From positions 62,131 through 126,130 of the forward strand of contig NZ_BMMM01000014.1 of assembly GCF_014645835.1 (NCBI RefSeq): 64,000 bases of DNA, in the 5' to 3' direction. The notes under the pieces are model-generated. The model ran no database searches, had not been told where the DNA came from, and saw only the letters and a list, made by a program, of their open reading frames with translations. The DNA is from Streptomyces albiflavescens. GTDB lineage: Bacteria > Actinomycetota > Actinomycetes > Streptomycetales > Streptomycetaceae. Below are positions 60,401 through 64,000 of the stretch, piece after piece (position 1 is the first letter of the stretch; every line of letters starts with the position of its first letter). A program made the position numbers and the translations under genes.

Positions 60401-62927
60401 GCGCGGGCGTGGCCATGACCGTCACCCCGCCCGCGACGGCCAGCGAGCACTCGCCGTCGCGCAGCGACCGTGCCGCGGCGTGCAGAGCCACCAGCGACGA
60501 CGAACACGCGGTGTCCACCGTCACGGCGGGCCCGCGCAGGCCCAGGGTGTACGCGATCCGGCCGGAGGCCACGCTGCCCGCCGAACCCAGGGCGAGATGG
60601 GCCTCCAGCTCGTGCCCGGTCCCGTGCAGCAGGCGGCCCGCGTAGTCGGCGTGCATCACGCCCACGAAGACACCGGTGTCACTGCCCCGCAGCCCCGACG
60701 GGTCGAGGCCCGCCCGCTCCACCAGCTCCCAGCCGGTCTCCAAAAGAAGCCGCTGCTGCGGATCGGTGGCCAGCGCCTCGCGGGGCGACATGCCGAAGAA
60801 CGCCGCGTCGAAGTCCGCTGCCCGGTGCAGGAAGCCGCCCCTGCGGGTGACGGAGGTCCCCGGCCGGTCCGGATCGGGGTCGTACAACGCGGCCACGTCC
60901 CAGCCGCGGTCGGCGGGGAAGTCGGAGGTCGCGTCGGTGCCGTCCGCCAGCAGCCGCCACAGGTCCTCCGGGGACTCGACGCCACCGGGGTAGCGGCAGG
61001 CCATGGCCACGATGGCGATCGGCTCCCCGGGCTCCGTACGCGGTCCGCCGCCGGATGTACGCGCGGGCCGTGGCCGGTTGTCGCCCCACAGCGCTTCACG
61101 CACCCATGCCGCCGCAGCGGCGGGCGTGGGGTGGTCGAACACGAGTGTCGCGGGCAGGTCGAGACCGGTCGCCGCGCCCAGCCGGTCGCGCAGCAGCACA
61201 CCGCCCAGCGAGGTGAGCCCGAACTCGGTGAAGGGCCGGTCGGGATCGACCGCGTGCGCAGGCACCCCGGCCGTCCGCGCGGTCTCTTCGAGCACCAGGT
61301 CCAGCACGCCGTCGGACACCGCCGCCGGCCGCTCACGCAGCGCGGCCGCGGCACTCGCTCGCTGCTCGGCGAGCCGCTCGGCCAGTTCCTCGGAGAGCGC
61401 GTGCCTGACGATCTTGCCCGAGGGAGTACGGGGGACGGACACGGTCTCGTGGATCTCGTCCGGCACCTTGAACCCGGACAGCCGCTCCCGGCAGTGGGCG
61501 AGCACCCGGGCCGTGTCGATCCCCTGCGGTCCGGGGACGACGAAGGCGACCGGCACCTCACCGAGGACGTCGTGCGGGCGGCCGACGACAGCGGCGTCGC
61601 TGACACCGGGGCAGGCGAGCAGCACCCGCTCCACCTCGGACGGGTTGACGTTCTCACCACCGCGGATGATCAATTCCTTGACGCGGCCGGTGACGTGGAG
61701 ATGACCGTGCGCCATCCGCCGCCCGAGGTCCCCGGTGCGGTACCAGCCGTCCGTGAAGGCCTGCGCGGTGGCGTCCGGACGGTTGTGATAGCCGGCCATC
61801 AGACTGGGGCCGCGAACCCAGATCTCCCCCTCCGCCCCGTCGGCGACCTCGGCACGGGTGGACGGATCGGCCAGCCGCACCGCGAGCCCCGGCAGAGGCG
61901 GGCCGCTGGAGGGGTCGTTCCGGGGCCCGTCGAGCCGGTTGACCGCGATCTTCCCGCAGGTCTCCGTGGACCCGTAGCCGTCGAGGAGGGGAGCGGCCAG
62001 CACCTGTTCGACCTCCGCCCGCAGCTCAGCAGGACAGGGCGCGCCCGCGGTGACGCACGCTCGCAGGGATTCGGGCACCGTATCGCCGGACTCCCGCAGC
62101 GAGTCGAGCAGCAGGCGGTAGGTGGCGGGTACTCCGGCGAGCAGGGTGAAGGGCTGCCCGGCGAGCGCCTGGGCGAGGTTCGCGCCCCGGTCGAGCAGTT
62201 GGGCACTGGCACCGACCGAAACCACTCCCAACAGGCACAGCGAGTGGGCATAGCAGTGGAACATCGGCAGGGGCCAGAGCAGCCGGTCGCCCTCCCGCAG
62301 CCCGTACGCCGGTACGTAGGCCGCCGCGACCGACCACAGGGCGGAGCGCTGCGTGGAGACCACGCCTTTGCTCTCCCCGGTGGTGCCCGAGGTGTAGAGG
62401 ATCCAGGCCGGATCGTCGAGGCCGAGGTCATCGCGGGGGGTCCGGCCCGGATCCGTCCCGGCCAGGTCCTCGAAGACGAGCGCGTCGGCGGGGGCGCCGG
62501 CCGGCAGGGCGCCCGGGCCGACGACCACCGTCCGCACCCCGGGCCGTTCGGCTGTCAGGCGGGCCACCCGCGGGAGCAAGGGCTGCTCGGTGACGACCAG
62601 GACCGCGCCGCTGTCGTCGAGAAAGTATGCCAACTCCTCTTCCGACGCGGCGGGGTTGAGCAGCACGCCGATCGCCCCGGCCCGCAGCACCCCGAGACAG
62701 CCCTCCACCAGCTCCACCCGATTGCCCAGATGGATCGCGACGCGGTCCCCGCGCCGGACTCCGAGCCGTGCCAGGTGCCCCGCCAACCGTCCGGTCCGTT
62801 CCTCCAACTCCCCGTAGGTGACGGCGCGACGGGTGTCCCGGTAGGCGGTCTTGTCTCCCAGTCGAGCCGCGTGCTCCCTCAAGGTGCCGGGCAGCGCACG
62901 CACCAACTCGCCCTGAAAATCCGCCAT
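54414..62927 (-). CDS. Single-module type I polyketide synthase with ligase loading and thioesterase
   Basis: A 2837-aa megasynthase that would activate a carboxylic acid, extend it and release the product. Domain order with approximate residues: AMP-ligase 1-530 (YTSGTTGESKG; PSGKIVRH), ACP1 around 575 (FGLTSLGG), KS 635-1060 (DTACSSSL, EAHGTGTALGDP, SNLGHTQAAAG), AT 1165-1450 (GHSVGE; HAFH motif points to malonyl-CoA), DH 1520-1800 (DHVVGGHALVPG, LLDAALH), KR 1985-2165 (GGTGSLGALLARHL; SSAAG, NYAAAN; LDD, so B-type), ACP2 around 2300 (LGLDSLM), a Thr/Pro/Ala repeat linker 2360-2560, TE 2580-2837 (GHSMGG). No ER, no partner PKS. ATG 62927 has AAGGGG 5 bases upstream; ATG 62945 is the alternative. 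Whether it acts once or iteratively cannot be read from sequence. Confidence 0.93.
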   Translation of the reverse strand: MADFQGELVRALPGTLREHAARLGDKTAYRDTRRAVTYGELEERTGRLAGHLARLGVRRGDRVAIHLGNRVELVEGCLGVLRAGAIGVLLNPAASEEELAYFLDDSGAVLVVTEQPLLPRVARLTAERPGVRTVVVGPGALPAGAPADALVFEDLAGTDPGRTPRDDLGLDDPAWILYTSGTTGESKGVVSTQRSALWSVAAAYVPAYGLREGDRLLWPLPMFHCYAHSLCLLGVVSVGASAQLLDRGANLAQALAGQPFTLLAGVPATYRLLLDSLRESGDTVPESLRACVTAGAPCPAELRAEVEQVLAAPLLDGYGSTETCGKIAVNRLDGPRNDPSSGPPLPGLAVRLADPSTRAEVADGAEGEIWVRGPSLMAGYHNRPDATAQAFTDGWYRTGDLGRRMAHGHLHVTGRVKELIIRGGENVNPSEVERVLLACPGVSDAAVVGRPHDVLGEVPVAFVVPGPQGIDTARVLAHCRERLSGFKVPDEIHETVSVPRTPSGKIVRHALSEELAERLAEQRASAAAALRERPAAVSDGVLDLVLEETARTAGVPAHAVDPDRPFTEFGLTSLGGVLLRDRLGAATGLDLPATLVFDHPTPAAAAAWVREALWGDNRPRPARTSGGGPRTEPGEPIAIVAMACRYPGGVESPEDLWRLLADGTDATSDFPADRGWDVAALYDPDPDRPGTSVTRRGGFLHRAADFDAAFFGMSPREALATDPQQRLLLETGWELVERAGLDPSGLRGSDTGVFVGVMHADYAGRLLHGTGHELEAHLALGSAGSVASGRIAYTLGLRGPAVTVDTACSSSLVALHAAARSLRDGECSLAVAGGVTVMATPAPFIAFSRLRGLAPDGRCKPFSAAADGTVWGEGVGLVLLERLSDARRNGHPVLAVLRGSAVNSDGASNGLTAPNGPAQQRVIQAALADAGLSPADVDAVEAHGTGTALGDPIEAQALLAAHGPGRSAEHPLWLGSLKSNLGHTQAAAGVAGVIKTVLAMRHGRLPRTLHADELSSRVDWSSNAMRLSTQEEEWRPVPGRRRRAGVSAFGIGGTNAHVILEEAEEGATAPPRRPTAPAPPLLLSGASGAALRAQAARTAAALRERPELDLLDVAFTHATARAALPHRAAVAADDRQGLLSALDTLAVSAAPHAAGSPGRAALLFTGQGAQRPGMGRELCEAFPVFSTVVDALCERFDAHLERPLGSVLRGTDEDALLDRTDFAQAALFVFEVALFRLLESWGVRPDFLVGHSVGELAAAHAAGILSEPDAVELVAARGRLMSRLPEGGAMVALDATEAEVSGELTEGVAIAAVNGPRAVVVSGEEGPVTALAERFAVRGRRIARLRVSHAFHSPLMEPMLAEFGRVAAGLAYHEPRIPVVSGLTGRPATRDELRSAEYWVRHAREAVRFGDAVQWLAREGRVTAFAEIGPDAQLTAQAMTGLAEAGEELLFTAAARRSATEPEPRTLFTALGQLHVHGVPVDWHRVYSDSGARRVDLPTYPFQRQRYWLPAVTADPGTASGHPLLTQTVTVPGTERLVCSGRLSGTAQPWLRDHVVGGHALVPGAAFADLVLHAGDACGLDVLEDLALLTPLPLPAAEGEWIQLQVAVGEPDGTGRRAADVYSRPEQSGALGAWTHHATGRLGPAVPGDRDRAASLAAWPPPGATPVDLIGGYERLAATGHAYGPAFRCVRALWRRGEELFAEVGPVPGTDAVRHALHPALLDAALHAGLLAEPHAGPARLPFAWQGMTLYATGAASLRARITTTGPDTVALDLATPTGAPVARLESLTTRPIPDVAAGPAGELYRLRWSGVPFAGEAPALAVTEPDDLGVAAVLATADSCAAADVSLPTGVPETVVASLSAPSASALSAEDADPAAAAHALAVRALELLRTRLAGSGRLVVVTRGAASPTPDLPIATVWGLLRSAQAEHPGRLTLVDVDGRPESLRLLPAAVATGEPQLSLHEGLLRVPRLAPAPGSVTAGSFGRGTVLITGGTGSLGALLARHLVARHGVRRLVLVGRRGPQAPGAQALRAELERAGAHVDLMACDTAERSRLAAVIKEFGPDLSAVVHTAGVLDDGVLQAMTPDRLATVLRPKADAAWHLHELTKDLPLAHFVLFSSAAGLLGNPGQANYAAANSFLDALARHRAALGLPALSLAWGPWADEEGMAARTGRVHGGAVRAVSPEQALALFDAALGSGEPVLAPLPLDRSPGALAAGSPVPPPLRELLRPARPTASPGTAAGGDEPDGTAGAWRDRLASLPVPERAPALLELIRSEVAAVLGHTDASAVDRGFPELGLDSLMSVLLRNRLSLLAGLPLAATVAYDWPSAEELADHVYGELSDGLSEGAAAASGAAERDRARAHPARTLLTTPAETVPAAPAETVPAAPAATVPTTPAATVPTTPAATVPTTPAETMSATPTETVLTTPSETVLPAQAQTVPSASGRTGTPTFSADVASDRAGGAASALAHTTGPASSTSVPSTPAPTNQSTPTGTTGPASSTSIPSTPPPIDPPTPSRTTRPTSSANVPSAPPHADRPAPVPAPAPGPPSPRGPRAGQSLPALYRRVCETGDVVSAMHLLVTASLGAPSFGRDAGDGHAVSPLRLATGARGPALVCVPGFATNLGRPWHAGLAPCFHGERDVFELRHPGVDHGDAVARDMETLTELHSTTVRRLLGDRPYVVVGHSMGGSAAHALTTRLAAEGAPPAGLVLVDAYRITPDREAEPSLLALPARIPLAVGERFDTAVDALTLLSLGAYTRMFRGWQPEPTKVPTLLVRATQPLPHMPEHWPSWSSWPGLHDTVDVPGNHLSVLEEHAPTTGAAIREWGDALGRPEPD
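55366..55509. repeat. 72-bp tandem repeats in the PKS linker
   Basis: Two full 72-bp units (55366-55437, 55438-55509) with a degenerate third upstream encode 24-residue repeats of the TTGPASSTSVPSTPAPTNQS type in the ACP2-TE linker. Confidence 0.85.
55680..55823. repeat. 24-bp minisatellite in the PKS linker
   Basis: Six 24-bp units, differing at a few positions, encode 8-residue repeats of the AETVPAAP/AATVPTTP type directly after ACP2. More degenerate units continue to about 55620. Confidence 0.9.
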
Positions 62928-63093
62928 CCCCGCCCCTTCGACCATGGCTCGCTCTCGGCAACCGTACGTCAGCCGGACGGGCGCTCAGCGCCTTTGCGCC
63001 GTGGTCCTCGTGAACGTTTCGGACCGGCGCCGACCCCGTCCGGTGCACCTCCCGGGCTGCGGTCGGCGGGCGGCTGTCTGGGATGCTGGCGGG

Positions 63094-63858
63094 GTGTCGA
63101 CCACCGCGCGGATACCCGAGCCCGTCACCCCGGACGCCCCCACGGCCTTGCAGCGGCCGTTGCTCACTCAGCAGTGGCTCGATCTCGCCTTCGTCCACTG
63201 GGCTGTCGACCCGGCCGATGTCGCCGGGCTGCTGCCGGACGGAACCGTCCCCGATGTGCTCGATGGGGTCACCTACGTCGGCCTGGTCGCTTTCCGGATG
63301 CACCGGGTCGGCTGGCTCGGGTCGCCAGGGGTGCCGTATCTGGGCTCGTTCCCGGAGACGAACGTGCGCCTGTACTCGGTGGACGCGCATGGCCGGCGCG
63401 GCGTCGTCTTCCGGTCGATGGACGCGGCCCGGCTCGTGCCCGTACTGATGGGACGGACCGGCTTCCGGCTTCCGTATGTGTGGTCCCGTATGGCCGTGCA
63501 GGCCGACGACGACATCATCACCTACACCAGCTCTCGGCGCTGGCCCCGGCCGCGCGGCGCGTACAGCCGCATCGTCCTGCGGCGGGGCGAACCGGTGGCG
63601 GAGCCCACCGAGTTGGAGCACTTCCTGACCGCCCGCTGGGGTATGCACAACACGTTCTTCGGCGACACCGGATATCTGCCGAACGAGCATCCGCGTTGGC
63701 CGCTGCACCGCGCGGAGCTGCTCGCCTGTGAGGAGAACCTGCTCGCGGCCGCCGGCGTGCCCACGCCGACGGGCGAGCCGGTCAGTGTGCTGTATTCGCC
63801 GGGTGTCCCGGTCCGGCTGGGGCGGCCGGCCCGGCCGGGTGGCATCCCGACCCCCTGA
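63094..63858 (+). CDS. DUF2071 (YqjF-like) protein
   Basis: A 254-aa protein of the DUF2071/YqjF family, function unproven. Landmarks: LTQQWLDLAFVHWAVDPADV, YVGLVAFRMHRVGWLG, FPETNVRLYSVDAHGRRGVV, TYTSSRRWPRP, and ELEHFLTARWGMH. GTG 63094 (VSTTARIPEP) is the start; a GATGCT box (63082-63087) lies 6 bases upstream with no Shine-Dalgarno sequence, suggesting a leaderless transcript. It is divergent from the PKS gene, 166 bp from its start, so the two may share regulation. Confidence 0.9.
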   Translation: MSTTARIPEPVTPDAPTALQRPLLTQQWLDLAFVHWAVDPADVAGLLPDGTVPDVLDGVTYVGLVAFRMHRVGWLGSPGVPYLGSFPETNVRLYSVDAHGRRGVVFRSMDAARLVPVLMGRTGFRLPYVWSRMAVQADDDIITYTSSRRWPRPRGAYSRIVLRRGEPVAEPTELEHFLTARWGMHNTFFGDTGYLPNEHPRWPLHRAELLACEENLLAAAGVPTPTGEPVSVLYSPGVPVRLGRPARPGGIPTP

Positions 63859-63955
63859 GCGCCGGTCAACAGGACGGCGCCCTGCGCCGCGATCCGTGCC
63901 GGACGGTCCGGCCCGGTGAAGCCGCTCCTGCGGCTGCCCAGGGGGCGCACACCAC

Positions 63956-63980
63956 CTCCGCCCCGATAGCCGGGGCGGAG
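63956..63980 (+). terminator. Terminator after the DUF2071 gene
   Basis: CTCCGCCCC and GGGGCGGAG form a perfect 9-bp stem with a 7-nt loop, about 100 bases past the stop. The stretch 63859-63955 shows no gene. Confidence 0.6.
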
Positions 63981-64000
63981 CCTCGATGACTGCCGGTCGG

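Noticed and set aside
60255..63731. 1158-codon open frame on the plus strand antisense to the PKS
   Set aside because: Arg/Pro/Gly/His-rich shadow of a GC-rich gene; no motif, and it overlaps the well-supported PKS and DUF2071 genes.
54414..63858. A larger antibiotic cluster around the PKS
   Set aside because: Only one PKS gene is present; the neighbours are a general phosphatase and a DUF2071 protein, with no pathway regulator, transporter or tailoring enzyme visible before the window ends.

Overview
This window is actinobacterial chromosome, almost certainly from a Streptomyces. It has very high G+C with GC-rich third codon positions, many GTG/TTG starts, several apparently leaderless genes, and families typical of that genus: a SARP-type regulator remnant, a DUF6629 membrane protein, an SAV_5884-type graspetide pair, a SpoIIE-like phosphatase, and a receiver/thioredoxin-reductase fusion. 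No rRNA, tRNA, CRISPR array, transposase, integrase or phage gene was recognised. The region reads as accessory chromosome rich in oxidoreductases, regulators and natural-product genes.

Layout. 0-7.3 kb: a YjdF-like membrane protein, a TetX-like FAD monooxygenase behind an operator-like palindrome, a secreted GH92 alpha-mannosidase, a decayed SARP DNA-binding domain, and a divergent LysR/SDR pair. 7.5-12 kb: a small secreted or membrane-anchored protein, a cysteine-synthase-like PLP enzyme overlapping an MFS exporter, and a two-gene graspetide RiPP locus (precursor plus ATP-grasp ligase). 12-19 kb: a membrane-anchored pseudokinase, a PobA-like flavin hydroxylase, a serine beta-lactamase-fold hydrolase, a Prim-Pol-like short protein, small hypotheticals and a VOC protein. 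19-27.7 kb (minus strand): an operon of receiver/TrxR-like fusion, CNBD histidine kinase and UBP zinc finger joined by ATGA overlaps, then DUF4032 kinase-like, amidohydrolase, N-formylglutamate amidohydrolase-like, CNBD, two-domain VOC and DUF4177 proteins. 27.8-37.7 kb: a molybdenum-cofactor-sulfurase-like class V enzyme, an ABCG-type ABC transporter, a DUF6629 protein, an OmpR-type two-component system, a long-chain acyl-CoA ligase and an SRPBCC protein.

38-49.5 kb: the soluble transhydrogenase, a MarR regulator followed by an epoxide hydrolase, an LLM flavin enzyme, a 928-aa secreted hydrolase with Calx-beta-like C-terminus, a second-type elongation factor G, and an unknown 366-aa protein. 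49.6-53 kb: a short ORF overlapping an acidic unknown protein, then glpF-glpK closed by a 19-bp hairpin. 53-64 kb: a SpoIIE-type phosphatase, one 2.8-kaa polyketide synthase (AMP-ligase, ACP, KS, AT, DH, KR, ACP, repeat linker, TE), and a DUF2071 protein.

The strongest leads for new biology are the graspetide pair without its usual methyltransferase, the self-contained one-module PKS with a minisatellite-encoded linker, the redox/phosphorelay operon with a UBP finger, the pseudokinase, and several short ORFs overlapping the starts of downstream genes. Start sites are mostly chosen from ribosome-binding sites and family alignments from memory; no database search was run.
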